NCBI GenBank assembly: GCA_052090825.1
Contig: JBQDBK010000008.1
Span: 1-64,000, forward strand
Length of the DNA: 64,000 nucleotides
From: JBQDBK01 sp052090825
GTDB lineage: Bacteria; Bacillota; Clostridia; Tissierellales; Peptoniphilaceae
Reading direction: 5' to 3'
The first letter of the stretch is position 1. The number at the start of each line of letters is the position of its first letter. The notes beneath the pieces were generated by a model. It did not search any database, was not told the origin of the DNA, and was given only the letters and a program-made list of their open reading frames with translations. Shown piece after piece: positions 43,695 through 53,080 of this stretch. A program made the translations under genes and the position numbers.

Positions 43695-45503
43695 ATTATT
43701 GCAAAGCTAGATGATTCTACTATAAAACAACAAATAGCAACAAAAAGAGCGCTTATAGCATCTTCAAAAAAGTCCAGTTCAGCTCAAATAAAAAATGCAA
43801 AAGATAGATTAAATGATGCTATAAAAAATAAAAAAAATGGAACTAATCCTTCTGTTACATCAGCTTCATCTGCTGCTCTTGCAGCCTATGACCAATGGCA
43901 AAGTGCAGAAAAAGCCTATGAAGATTATAAAAGGGCTATTGCAGTTGGCTATGATCCACAAATAGCACAAGAAAAAGCCAATACAAAAAACATAGAAAAT
44001 TCTTTAGATGCTGCGGGATTAAATTTTAATCAGTCTAAACAAAAATACGATATTTTAGAAAGAACTATTGCAGAAAATCAGGATTTAGCTAACAGAGAAG
44101 ATGAAAAAGTTGACTTGCTTAAAGATAGGTCTTACTCTATAGAAAAAAGAATAGATAAACTAAGTAAAGAAGTTCAAGAAGACCAGGCCTTACTTCAATC
44201 TGCTTCTGGTTCTAGTATAGATGCAGAAAGAACAATGATAAAAAATCAATTAGACGGCCTAAGCGAACAGAAAAAAAGTTACGATGAAATCTTAAGTAGA
44301 GATCCTTCTAATAGAGAAGCTAAGATTGCTATAGATGAAATTGTTAGAAAAGAAGTTGATTTAAATAATAAGCTTAGAAGTTTAGGTGATGCTCAAGGAC
44401 CTCAAGTAGACATAGCAAAAATTAATTCTAGGATAGAAGCTAATAATAATGAATTAACTGATTTAAAAAATAGCCTAGCTAATATAAAAGAAGATTTAGC
44501 AGATGCTCAAACTAACTTAGCTAAATATAAGGCAGAAGTTGAAAATGCCGAAAAGCAGTTAGAACCAACTAATATGGAAATAGAGCAACAAGACCAAGCC
44601 TTAAAAGCGACAAATAAAAATGTATCGTCAAAAACTGAGCAGGAAAGACTTGCTGATTTAGCTAGGACAGATCAGTTAGAAACTCTTAGGAAAAATGCAA
44701 GTGACTTAAAACATAATTACGATAATTCTTTAAAAGCTTTAAAAGTTGCTCAAGTAGCTGAAGAAGATGAAATTAAAGCTTTAAAAAACAATCTTTCTAT
44801 AGCAAAATCAAGTTCTGATGAAAGTGTGAATAGTATTGACATAAAAAATCTAATGGAAGATTTAGATAAGACTCTTATTAAAGCCCCTATATCAGGAACA
44901 GTAACAGAATCTAATATGATAAAAGGTCAAGTTCCAACGGATTTTCTTGCTAAAATAGAAACAGTTAATAGGACTATTGTAAAATCGCAAGTAAAAGAGT
45001 TTGATGTTAATAATATTAAAGTTGGAACAGAAGTTGAAATAACTAGTGATGCTATTGGTAGAGATAAAGTATTTAAAGGAGAGGTTGAATCAATAAATCC
45101 AACTCCTATAAGTTCGAACTCACAACAAAACAAAACTAGTTCTAATGAAGTCTTATATGAGACTACAATAAGTTTAGAAGATAATAATGAAATCAAACCG
45201 GGTATGACGGTTAGAGTTAAATATATATTAGATAGGCAAGAAGACGTATTTACAATTCCTACTAATGCGATTTATGAAAAGAATAATAAAAATTTCATAA
45301 TGTATATTGACAAGGGTAAAGGAACAAAAGTAATTAAAGAAATGGAAGTATTTGTTTCTTCAGAAAATGAGTTTGAAACAGTAATAAGCTCTAAAAATAA
45401 ATTAAGTGGATTGAGAGTTATAAATTCAACAGATGCTTATAGTCCTGGGACAGAAGTTCAAATAGTAAAATCTAAAGATATGAAGAATGCAAAGGGTGAA
45501 TAA
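43695..45503 (+). pseudogene. MacA-like membrane fusion protein, C-terminal part (after in-frame TAA)
   Basis: Continuation in the same frame for 602 codons. A long alpha-helical hairpin (to about base 44860) rich in Asn/Lys/Glu heptads, then the second lipoyl half (LIKAPISGTVTESNMIKGQV), a beta-barrel with the VEITSDAIGRDKVFKGEV segment and a membrane-proximal domain (ETTISLEDNNEIKPGMTVRV, TIPTNAIYEKNN). The whole protein would be about 697 residues. The first possible internal start (TTG 44115) would lack both lipoyl halves' first part and the anchor, so a separately made fragment is unlikely to work. The ATPase and permease genes follow intact. Confidence 0.75.
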
Positions 45504-45504
45504 T

Positions 45505-46182
45505 TTGGGGAAAGTAATAGAAATGAGAGATATAGTAAAAAGATACTATATTGGGAAGCCAAATGAACTTGAAATACTTCATGGAATCTCTCTAGATATT
45601 AATTATGGAGAATTTGTATCAATCATAGGACAGAGTGGTAGTGGAAAGTCCACCCTAATGAATATAATCGGTCTTTTAGATAGGCCAACAGAAGGAAGCT
45701 ATATTTTAGGAGATTTAGATGTAAATCAAGCAAAGGACGGAGAATTATCCTTAATTAGAAATAAAAAGATAGGTTTTGTATTTCAAAATTTTAATTTAAT
45801 TCCAAGACTTTCAGCCTTACAAAATGTTGAACTGCCAATGATGTATAAAAAAGTTCCAAAAGAAGAAAGAAAAGAGAGAGCCTTTAAATTATTAAAAGAT
45901 GTTGAAATGGGAGATAGGGAAGGACATAATCCAAATGAGTTATCAGGAGGTCAAAAGCAAAGGGTTGCTATTGCAAGAGCTATGGCAAATGATCCGGATA
46001 TTATTTTAGCTGATGAACCAACTGGAGCCTTAGATTCAAAAACAGGTGAGATAGTTATGGATTTATTCCATAAACTAAACCAAGAAAGTAAAAAAACTAT
46101 AGTATTGATAACGCATAATATTGAATTAGTAGAAAGAACTGGAAGAATTATAAAAATGGTAGATGGTAGGTTAGAGGAGTAG
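45505..46182 (+). CDS. ABC transporter ATPase (MacB-type)
   Basis: 225-residue ATP-binding subunit of the MacB/LolD group. Walker A GQSGSGKST, Q-loop FQNFNLIPRLSALQNVELP, signature LSGGQKQRVAIARA, Walker B IILADEPTGALD, H-loop LITHN. Together with the adaptor before it and the permease after it, this forms a MacAB-like machine that would extrude a peptide, lipid or drug. The TTG start at 45505 is chosen because AAAGGGTG sits 6 bases before it, one base past the adaptor stop; an ATG at 45487 within that gene is the alternative. Confidence 0.92.
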   Translation: MGKVIEMRDIVKRYYIGKPNELEILHGISLDINYGEFVSIIGQSGSGKSTLMNIIGLLDRPTEGSYILGDLDVNQAKDGELSLIRNKKIGFVFQNFNLIPRLSALQNVELPMMYKKVPKEERKERAFKLLKDVEMGDREGHNPNELSGGQKQRVAIARAMANDPDIILADEPTGALDSKTGEIVMDLFHKLNQESKKTIVLITHNIELVERTGRIIKMVDGRLEE

Positions 46183-46184
46183 TT

Positions 46185-47444
46185 ATGGGCTTAATTGAAA
46201 ATATTAAAATTGCATTATCAGGATTAAAGCTAAATAAAATGAGAGCATTTTTAACTATGCTTGGAATTATCATAGGTACATCTTCTGTAATAGGTATATG
46301 GACAATAGGTAGGGCACTTTCGAATTCTGTATCAGAAGGCTTTGATAGTGTTGGGAATACGGCTATAAATGTCAGCTTAATTCCGAGAGAAGGGCATACA
46401 TGGGAAGAATTATCAGAAAAAGATAATCTTTCTAAATTGGCCATAGATAAAATGCAAGAAAAATTTTCTAATAATATTGATTCAATTGCATTAAGTTCTA
46501 GAGGAGCTAGTGGGAAAGTAAGTTTAGGAAAAAAGTCTGTTAATGTTAATATAGAACCAACTAGTCCAGGAGCTAAATCAGCAAATAATTTAACTATGAT
46601 AACGGGAAGATTCTTAGAAGATAGTGATATAAATGAAGTTAAAGAAGTAGCTGTTATATCAGATAAGGTTGTGGAAAAAAGATTTGATTCAGATCCATCT
46701 AAGGCCCTTGGCTCAGATGTAGAGATTGATTCTGGTTCATCTTTAAGAATATATAAAGTTGTAGGAGTTTATAAGTATGAACCTATGAGTTTTGGTATAT
46801 TTGGAGGAGATTCAGAAGATGCTCCAACATCAGTTTATATACCGGTAAGCGTTGGAAATATGCAATTTGGAGATGGAAATTCTGAAGAAAAATATGAATA
46901 TTTTTTAGTTAATGCAGCTAGCAGAGAAACTCTTAGTGAAACAGCAAAAGAAATTGAGAATTTTTTCAATGAAAATTACTATAAAGATAATTTCGTAGCA
47001 AAGGTTCAAGCTCAAACTATAGAATCGGCAATATCTCAGGTAAATTCAGTTATGTCAACAATCAAACTAGGCATTGGCGCAATAGCTGCAATATCTCTCT
47101 TAGTAGGGGGGATAGGAGTTATGAATATACTCTTAGTTTCCGTAACTGAAAGAACCAGAGAAATAGGTATAAGAAAGGCTTTAGGGGCTACAAATAAGGA
47201 TATAAGATCTCAATTTATAATAGAAAGTGTAATAATATGTATTATAGGTGGTATATTTGGAATACTATTAGGCGGAGCAATAGGGTTTGGAGGAAGTACC
47301 CTTATGAAATCACCTACATTACCATCTGTGTCTTCTATAATAGTTGCTGTAGGTTTCTCTATGGTTATAGGTGTTTTCTTTGGATATTATCCTGCAAATA
47401 AAGCAGCAAAATTAAATCCTATAGATGCTCTTAGGTATGAATAA
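46185..47444 (+). CDS. ABC transporter permease (MacB/FtsX type)
   Basis: 419-residue permease with four membrane helices: one near the N-terminus (about 22-43, preceded by the KLNKMRAFLTMLGIIIG stretch), a MacB_PCD extracytoplasmic domain (about 45-270), and three C-terminal helices (about 285-405). The FtsX signature VTERTREIGIRKALGATNKD is complete. Its companion ATPase gene ends 2 bases upstream. Intact, unlike the adaptor gene at 43410. Confidence 0.92.
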   Translation: MGLIENIKIALSGLKLNKMRAFLTMLGIIIGTSSVIGIWTIGRALSNSVSEGFDSVGNTAINVSLIPREGHTWEELSEKDNLSKLAIDKMQEKFSNNIDSIALSSRGASGKVSLGKKSVNVNIEPTSPGAKSANNLTMITGRFLEDSDINEVKEVAVISDKVVEKRFDSDPSKALGSDVEIDSGSSLRIYKVVGVYKYEPMSFGIFGGDSEDAPTSVYIPVSVGNMQFGDGNSEEKYEYFLVNAASRETLSETAKEIENFFNENYYKDNFVAKVQAQTIESAISQVNSVMSTIKLGIGAIAAISLLVGGIGVMNILLVSVTERTREIGIRKALGATNKDIRSQFIIESVIICIIGGIFGILLGGAIGFGGSTLMKSPTLPSVSSIIVAVGFSMVIGVFFGYYPANKAAKLNPIDALRYE

Positions 47445-47482
47445 TAAAAAGAACTTAATATATATTAAGTTCTTTTTATTAT
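47441..47482. terminator. Terminator of the MacAB-like operon
   Basis: A perfect 19-bp stem with ATAT loop, arms containing AAAAAGAACTTAAT and its complement. It overlaps the stop codon. Confidence 0.88.
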
Positions 47483-47518
47483 AATAGTTTTTAAGGTATA
47501 ATTAAATTGAGGTGTTTT

Positions 47519-48649
47519 ATGGATAAAATAAAAATAATAGCCACTACGAATTTTGGATTAGAATCCATAGTAAAAAGAGAGTTATTAGATTTAGGATATG
47601 ATGATATAGAAGTAAGTGATGGAAGGTTAAGTTTTATAGGAGATTTAAGAGATATAGCAATCTTAAATTTAAGACTTAGGTGTGCAGAAAGAGTTTTAAT
47701 TGAGTTGTCAAACTTTGAAGCTAAAACTTTTGAAGAATTGTTTGATGGTGTTTATAGCCTTGATTGGGAGAAAATAATATCAAAAAATGGGAACTTTTTA
47801 GTGCAAGGAAGAAGTCACAAGTCAAAATTATTTTCAATATCTGATTGTCAAAGAATTACAGAAAAAGCTATAATAAAGAAACTTCAGACATTTCATGATA
47901 TAGAGCATTTTCCAAAAGATGGAGAAAGATATAAAATAGAAGTTTCCTTACTTAAGGATATGGCTTCTATCACTTTAGATACATCAGGAGAAGGACTTCA
48001 CAAGAGAGGATATAGAGAAGCTTCTTATAAAGCTCCTTTAACAGAAACTATAGCTGCTGCTTTAGTGAAATTATCCTATTGGAATAAAGATAGAATTCTT
48101 TGGGATCCTTTTTGTGGAAGTGGAACTATTTTAATAGAAGCAGCAATGATTGGGAAAAATATTGCTCCAGGCTTAATGAGAAAATTTGACTCTGAAGAAT
48201 TTATTTTTATGGACTCAGCTTACTATAAGGAAGAAAAAGCAAGATGCTATAGTGAAATAGATTATGATAGGAGCTTAGAGTTATATGGGACTGATATATC
48301 TCATAAAGCAATTGAAATAGCTAAGATGAATGCAGAAATTTTAGGTTTAGAAGAAGACATTAAATTTTTTGTAAAGGATATAAAAGATTTAGATTTAATA
48401 GATGAATATGGAGTGATTATAACAAATCCGCCTTATGGTATAAGAATAGGAGAAATAGAAGAAGTTAGAGAATTAGAAGAAAATCTAGCAAGTCTATACT
48501 CTACTATTAAAACTTGGTCTGTCTATGTGATAACAGCGGATGAAGACTTTGAAAAAAACTTTAAAAAGAAGTCAAATAGAAATAGAAAATTGTATAATGG
48601 AGGCATTAAAACCTACTATTATCAATATTATGGGCCAAGGCCTAAATAA
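47519..48649 (+). CDS. Class I SAM-dependent RNA methyltransferase with THUMP domain (RlmL/YpsC-like)
   Basis: 376 residues. The N-terminal region (about 1-160) is a THUMP/ferredoxin-like RNA-binding module and the C-terminal half a Rossmann methyltransferase with DPFCGSGTILIEAAMIG (motif I) and the catalytic TNPPYGIRIG (motif IV). This arrangement belongs to the COG0116 family, which includes the RlmL methyltransferase domain that makes m2G in 23S rRNA. The exact rRNA target in this organism is not shown. Start ATG 47519 with GAGGTG upstream, replacing the in-frame TTG at 47507. Confidence 0.9.
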   Translation: MDKIKIIATTNFGLESIVKRELLDLGYDDIEVSDGRLSFIGDLRDIAILNLRLRCAERVLIELSNFEAKTFEELFDGVYSLDWEKIISKNGNFLVQGRSHKSKLFSISDCQRITEKAIIKKLQTFHDIEHFPKDGERYKIEVSLLKDMASITLDTSGEGLHKRGYREASYKAPLTETIAAALVKLSYWNKDRILWDPFCGSGTILIEAAMIGKNIAPGLMRKFDSEEFIFMDSAYYKEEKARCYSEIDYDRSLELYGTDISHKAIEIAKMNAEILGLEEDIKFFVKDIKDLDLIDEYGVIITNPPYGIRIGEIEEVRELEENLASLYSTIKTWSVYVITADEDFEKNFKKKSNRNRKLYNGGIKTYYYQYYGPRPK

Positions 48650-48705
48650 TTATATAAGTATATATTTTATAGCTAATATGCTATAATTTTATAGGGGTGG
48701 ATGTA

Positions 48706-49806
48706 ATGAATTCTAATTATCGTGAATATATATTTAGTAAATCTAAGCTAAATTTTCAAATTCTTGATGCAATTGTAGATTTAGTTAGGATCATTAATGA
48801 TAAAAATGAAGTTATATATGTAAATAAAGCCATGAAAGATGCATTAGGTCATGATGATGAAAAATATTTATGCGAAATAGATCAGTCTATCCTAAATCCT
48901 TATATAACAAAAAGAACTCTTGAAACTGGAGAAGTAATACAAAGAGAAGAAATGATAGGAGAAAATCAATTTTCAGTAAAATGTTCTCCGATTATTGGAG
49001 CTGAAGGAGAGATACTGGGAGTTGTAGAAGTTTTTAGAAATATATCTACAGAAACAAGACTTTTAAATGAAATTATGGACAAAAATAAGTCCATGACTAT
49101 AGAAATGAATCAGGCTCAAAAAATACAAAATACACTTCTACCTGAAAAAGGCTTTTTAGAAAATATAAATGTAAATTATTTTTATAAGCCATCTAATAAA
49201 TTAAGTGGTGATATGTTCGATGTTTTTAAGATAAATGAGGACAACTATGCTGTTTATATAGCAGATAGTGTAGGACATGGATTTGCAGCATCAATGGTTA
49301 CAATGTTTATAAGGTTTGTAATGAGAACCTTGACTAAAAACACTTTACTTACGCCTTCTAAGACCATTAAAGAATTATGGACTAGGTTTTGTACTTTAAA
49401 TTTAGATATAGAATTATATTTTACTTTTTTTTATGGTGTATACAATAGAAAAAGTTCTAAATTTATTTTTTCAAATGCAGGACACTATCCAAGTCCCATA
49501 TTTGTTTCAGATGGTGAAGTTAAAGAATTAGAGATAAGTGGATATCCTATTTCTAGAATATTTTCTGAAGTGGAATATGAAGATTATGAAGTTGAATTGA
49601 AGGTTTCTGATAAATTACTTTTTATGACTGATGGTCTTGTAGATACTAGGAATATAAATAAAGAAGAATATGGAATAGAGAGGGTTAAATCAATTCTTAT
49701 TAAAAACCAAATAGATGAACTTAAAACCTTAAGAGATAGTGTATATAAATTTATGTGGCAAGAACAAAAGGATGATATAACAGCTCTATTGTTGAAGGTA
49801 TGGTAA
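48706..49806 (+). CDS. PAS-SpoIIE (PP2C-type) phosphatase
   Basis: 366-residue cytoplasmic signalling protein. A PAS sensor (about 20-125, IVDLVRIINDKNEVIYVNKA) is joined by a short helical linker (LLNEIMDKNKSMTIEMNQAQ) to a SpoIIE/RsbU PP2C domain (about 160-366). The metal-binding motifs are GDMFDVFKINEDNYAVYIAD, with its Asp pair, GHGFAASM, and MTDGLVD plus DDITALLL. These enzymes dephosphorylate STAS anti-anti-sigma proteins in partner-switching pathways. An RsbW-like kinase is at 29234, but no STAS gene is seen. ATG 48706 with AGGGGTGG upstream; the stop overlaps pgi by one base. Confidence 0.88.
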   Translation: MNSNYREYIFSKSKLNFQILDAIVDLVRIINDKNEVIYVNKAMKDALGHDDEKYLCEIDQSILNPYITKRTLETGEVIQREEMIGENQFSVKCSPIIGAEGEILGVVEVFRNISTETRLLNEIMDKNKSMTIEMNQAQKIQNTLLPEKGFLENINVNYFYKPSNKLSGDMFDVFKINEDNYAVYIADSVGHGFAASMVTMFIRFVMRTLTKNTLLTPSKTIKELWTRFCTLNLDIELYFTFFYGVYNRKSSKFIFSNAGHYPSPIFVSDGEVKELEISGYPISRIFSEVEYEDYEVELKVSDKLLFMTDGLVDTRNINKEEYGIERVKSILIKNQIDELKTLRDSVYKFMWQEQKDDITALLLKVW

Positions 49807-51065
49807 TGCTAAAATATATAAATGAAGATATAAATGAAGATTATTTAAAAGATAAGTTAGAAGAAGTTAAAGAAGCTATTAAAATTTTAGAAACTGAATA
49901 TAAAGATTTTCTTGGCTGGATGAAGATAGATAGAATAGAAGATGATTTAAGTCGAATAGAGGCTTGTGCAGAAGATATAAAATCTAAATATGACCTTGTA
50001 ATAGTGTGCGGTGCAGGAGGATCTTATTTAGGATCTAGAGCAGTAATAGAAGCAGTTAAGGGCATGCTTAATAACATAGAAAGTAAAACTAAAGTAATAT
50101 ATATGGGAAATAATATTTCTTCTAATTATATACAAGAAATATTAAGAATGATAGAAAATTTTAATCCTTGCATTATAGTTATTTCCAAATCAGGGTCAAC
50201 AATAGAAACTTTAATTAGTTTTCAATTAGTGAAGAATTATATATTAAAGAAATATAAGAATTATAAAGAAAGAATATATATTATAACTAATAAATCTAGT
50301 GGAAGACTTAGGGAAGAATGTAATAGAGAAAAATATAAAAATTTTGTAACTTATGATGATATGGGAGGAAGATATTCTGTATTGTCGTCTGTTGGGCTTT
50401 TACCCATGGCAATAGCTGATGTTGATATTAGAGCACTATTAAAGGGTGCAAAAGATTATAAAAACTACTTAGATAATAAAACTTTTTTGGATAATGATCC
50501 TGTAAGATATGCTATATGGAGGAATTATTCATATTTTAAAAAGAAAAAAAATATAGAAATTTTGGCAAGTTCAAATCCGAATCTTGAATTTATATTAAAG
50601 TGGTATGTTCAATTATTTGGAGAATCAGAAGGTAAAAGAGCTGATGCAATATTTCCTAGTTATTTGATTTTTTCTCAAGATTTACATTCTATGGGACAAT
50701 ATTTACAAGAAGGACCCGGAAATATTTTCAAGACAATACTTAACTTTGAAAAAGAAAAAAATGATGTAGAAATAAACTTGGAAAAAATAGATCCTGTTGA
50801 ATTTAAGGGATTAAAAAACTATTCTTTATATAAAATAAATAAAAAGGTATTAAGAGCAACAGACAAGGCTCATAGAGAAAATGGAGTATTAACAGCTACT
50901 ATTTGTATGGATGAATTAAATGAATATAATTTAGGGCAACTATTATATTTTTTTATGTATACATGTGCAATATCTTCAATATTATTTGATTCTAATCCAT
51001 TCAATCAACCAGGAGTAGAGAAATATAAATCGATTTTTAGGAAATCTATAAAAAAGACTAATTGA
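49806..51065 (+). CDS. pgi: Glucose-6-phosphate isomerase
   Basis: Converts glucose 6-phosphate to fructose 6-phosphate, 419 residues. Substrate phosphate loops GAGGSYLGSRAVIEAV and SKSGSTIET, and the PROSITE-type region DDMGGRYSVLSSVGLLP, are all present. The active-site His and Lys are in the C-terminal part (DLHSMGQYLQEGPG, NPFNQPGVEKYK). It starts at ATG 49806, overlapping the stop of the phosphatase gene (TAATG); ATG 49800 is an alternative. Terminator follows. Confidence 0.95.
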   Translation: MLKYINEDINEDYLKDKLEEVKEAIKILETEYKDFLGWMKIDRIEDDLSRIEACAEDIKSKYDLVIVCGAGGSYLGSRAVIEAVKGMLNNIESKTKVIYMGNNISSNYIQEILRMIENFNPCIIVISKSGSTIETLISFQLVKNYILKKYKNYKERIYIITNKSSGRLREECNREKYKNFVTYDDMGGRYSVLSSVGLLPMAIADVDIRALLKGAKDYKNYLDNKTFLDNDPVRYAIWRNYSYFKKKKNIEILASSNPNLEFILKWYVQLFGESEGKRADAIFPSYLIFSQDLHSMGQYLQEGPGNIFKTILNFEKEKNDVEINLEKIDPVEFKGLKNYSLYKINKKVLRATDKAHRENGVLTATICMDELNEYNLGQLLYFFMYTCAISSILFDSNPFNQPGVEKYKSIFRKSIKKTN

Positions 51066-51078
51066 TTAGTCTTTTTTT
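51050..51078 (+). terminator. Terminator of pgi
   Basis: An 11-bp stem (AAAAAAGACTA with TAGTCTTTTTT) overlapping the stop codon. Confidence 0.85.
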
Positions 51079-51127
51079 ATTTGTAAAATTTAAATTACAT
51101 ATTAAAAATTTATTTTTATGCACAAAA

Positions 51128-51173
51128 TTTATAATAAAGCTTATAATGAGAATATTATAAGCTTTATTATAAA
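51128..51173. repeat. Perfect 20-bp inverted repeat of unknown role
   Basis: Arms 51128-51147 and 51154-51173 are exact complements, with loop GAGAAT. No T-run follows on either strand, so it is not a normal terminator. It lies in the 238-base gap between the pgi terminator and the XRE-type gene; the rest of that gap shows no gene or motif I recognise. Confidence 0.75.
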
Positions 51174-51309
51174 AAATTGATTAATTATTTAAAAAGGGCC
51201 TATTTTAAGCCAATGCAACTGAGGGTTTACAAATTGTCTTGTTTAATTTATTTTTAGTAACTAACAAAAATGATAAGTTTAAATAAATTAAAAAGAAAGG
51301 AAGTTGAAA

Positions 51310-52296
51310 ATGATATTAGCGGATAAAATAATTAACTTAAGAAAAAAGAATGGATGGACTCAAGAAGAACTTGCAGAAAAAGTAAATGTATCAAGGCAAT
51401 CCGTTTCAAAGTGGGAAGGAGCTCAATCTATACCGGACTTAAATAAAATTTTACTTCTTTCTCAAATTTTTGAAGTTAGTACTGATTATTTACTAAGAGA
51501 TGAAATAGAAGAAATTACAAATGAAGAAACTACAAGCTATAATAAAGAATATCTTGATTTAGAAGTACACAAAGTTTCAATGAAAGAATCTTTAGAGTTT
51601 TTGAAGATAAGAGAAAAGTATTCTAGGCTAATAGCAATAGGGGTGGCTATGCTTATATTAGCCCCTGCAATCTTTTTATTAATGGAAAGTTTTGGCAATG
51701 ATAAGTTTTTAGGAGAAGGATTGGCAACGGGTCTTTTATTAATTATTGTAGCTTTATCTGTGGGTATTTTTATTTACTCAGGTTCTGAACTAGGTAAGTT
51801 TGAATATATGGAAAAAGAAAACATTGAAACGGAATATGGAGTTTATGGTTTAGTTAAAGAAAAATTAGATAATTATAAAAAAATTCACACTATAAAAATT
51901 ACTCTTGGTGTAGTGGCGATAATTTTATCTTTAATTCCTCTTATAATAGTAGGTAGTTTAAATTCGGATGAATTTACAGAAAATAAAATGGTAGCAATAA
52001 TTTTATTTGTTGTTGCAATTGCAGTTTATAATTTTGTAGAATCTTCTATGAAAGTATCTAGCTTAGAAATGTTAATACAAAAAGGGGATTATACACTAGA
52101 GAAAAAGAAATTTAACAATAAATTCGAGGTTAGCTTTGGTATTTACTGGTTACTAATTGTTGCTATTTACTTAGGATATAGTCTATTTACTAATGATTGG
52201 GGAAGGAGCTGGATTCTTTGGCCTATTGCAGGAATATTCTATTTAGTTTTTGTAAAAGTGTTTGAAGTTTATAATGGAATAAATAAAAAAAAGTAA
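51310..52296 (+). CDS. XRE-family regulator fused to a membrane domain
   Basis: 328 residues. The N-terminal helix-turn-helix (about 1-58, GWTQEELAEKVNVSRQSVSK) is followed by a linker and about six membrane helices (around 100-120, 132-152, 190-210, 222-240, 270-290, 297-315). The DNA-binding part would sit on the cytoplasmic face of the membrane and so sense membrane or lipid state. Architecture is common in clostridia; targets are unknown. ATG 51310 with AAAGGAAG upstream, in place of the in-frame TTG at 51304. Confidence 0.83.
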   Translation: MILADKIINLRKKNGWTQEELAEKVNVSRQSVSKWEGAQSIPDLNKILLLSQIFEVSTDYLLRDEIEEITNEETTSYNKEYLDLEVHKVSMKESLEFLKIREKYSRLIAIGVAMLILAPAIFLLMESFGNDKFLGEGLATGLLLIIVALSVGIFIYSGSELGKFEYMEKENIETEYGVYGLVKEKLDNYKKIHTIKITLGVVAIILSLIPLIIVGSLNSDEFTENKMVAIILFVVAIAVYNFVESSMKVSSLEMLIQKGDYTLEKKKFNNKFEVSFGIYWLLIVAIYLGYSLFTNDWGRSWILWPIAGIFYLVFVKVFEVYNGINKKK

Positions 52297-52324
52297 TATA
52301 CGGGGTAATTACCCCATATATTAC
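52293..52324. terminator. Bidirectional terminator XRE gene / nitroreductase
   Basis: A 13-position stem with GGGG/CCCC core (one mismatch or G-U pair), A-run and T-run ends, between convergent genes. Confidence 0.85.
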
Positions 52325-52839
52325 ATTTTTTCGTAATGAACCTTAGTAGAAATATCAAATTCATCTCTTTTTCTAACTTTCTCTTTGCCATAACCTAATG
52401 GTATCATGCATAGAGTTTTAAATTTTTCAGGAAGGTTAAAAAGTTTATGAGTGAATTCTTGTATATCTTCATCGTCTGATGTAGTACCATCTTTTAAATT
52501 AATCCATGAAGTACTAAGTCCATTTTCTTGAGCTAGTAATTGTAAATAACTTGCAGCTATTGAACCTTCTTCCACCCAAGTTGTAGAAATCTCAGTATTT
52601 GCAATAATAATTATAACTGTAGGCGCATCTTTAATATATTTAGTACCAAAAGTTTCTATGCCAGCAAGTTTATTTAAAGTTTCCTTATCTTCAACAACTA
52701 TAAATTCTATAGGACGTGCATTTCCATAACTAGGGCCCATTAATGAATACATTAAAATTTCTTCTATTAATTCTTTATCAATTTTTTTATCTTCATACTT
52801 TCTTATACTTCTTCTGTCTAAAATAACATCTTTTAACAT
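52321..52839 (-). CDS. Nitroreductase-family flavoprotein
   Basis: 172-residue FMN-dependent oxidoreductase fold. N-terminal LDRRSIRKYEDKKIDKELIE holds the FMN-phosphate Arg residues, and SLMGPSYGNARPIEFIVVED and the C-terminal CMIPLGYGKEK are typical. The family reduces nitro- or quinone-type compounds with NAD(P)H. Start ATG 52839 behind AGAGGTG; the ORF can be extended to 52875 but that reads over the site. Single-gene unit. Confidence 0.85.
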   Translation of the reverse strand: MLKDVILDRRSIRKYEDKKIDKELIEEILMYSLMGPSYGNARPIEFIVVEDKETLNKLAGIETFGTKYIKDAPTVIIIIANTEISTTWVEEGSIAASYLQLLAQENGLSTSWINLKDGTTSDDEDIQEFTHKLFNLPEKFKTLCMIPLGYGKEKVRKRDEFDISTKVHYEKM

Positions 52840-52917
52840 AAAATCACCTCTTGTAAATATTTTAGCATAAATCAATTTAATTTATTAAATAAATAATAAA
52901 TTAATCAGAAAAAACGC

Positions 52918-53037
52918 TTGCAAATGTTTTACTCGTATGCTAATATTAAGTCATGGATATTTCTACGAAGGAAATATTCTTCAATCATCTTTTTTCTTCC
53001 CAGCTATACATAAAGGACATCTAAGGATGTCCTTTTT
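52918..53037 (+). ncRNA. Possible small RNA or leaderless mini-ORF
   Basis: A promoter TTGCAA (52918-52923), 17-bp spacer, TAATAT (52941-52946) should start transcription near 52953. A 9-bp hairpin (52955-52963 with 52971-52979), a U-rich stretch and a terminator hairpin (53012-53035 plus T5) follow, giving a transcript of about 85 bases. The same stretch holds a 23-codon ORF, MDISTKEIFFNHLF..., whose ATG is at the predicted start site and which ends in the terminator. It is not similar to a known small RNA that I recognise. Confidence 0.45.
53012..53037 (+). terminator. Terminator of the possible small RNA
   Basis: A 10-bp stem AAAGGACATC with GATGTCCTTT and a TTTTT tail only on the plus strand, so it is not for birA. 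Confidence 0.75.
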
Positions 53038-53080
53038 GCTTTGATAATAAAAACTTTAGTTGGGAAATCTTTTTCACATT

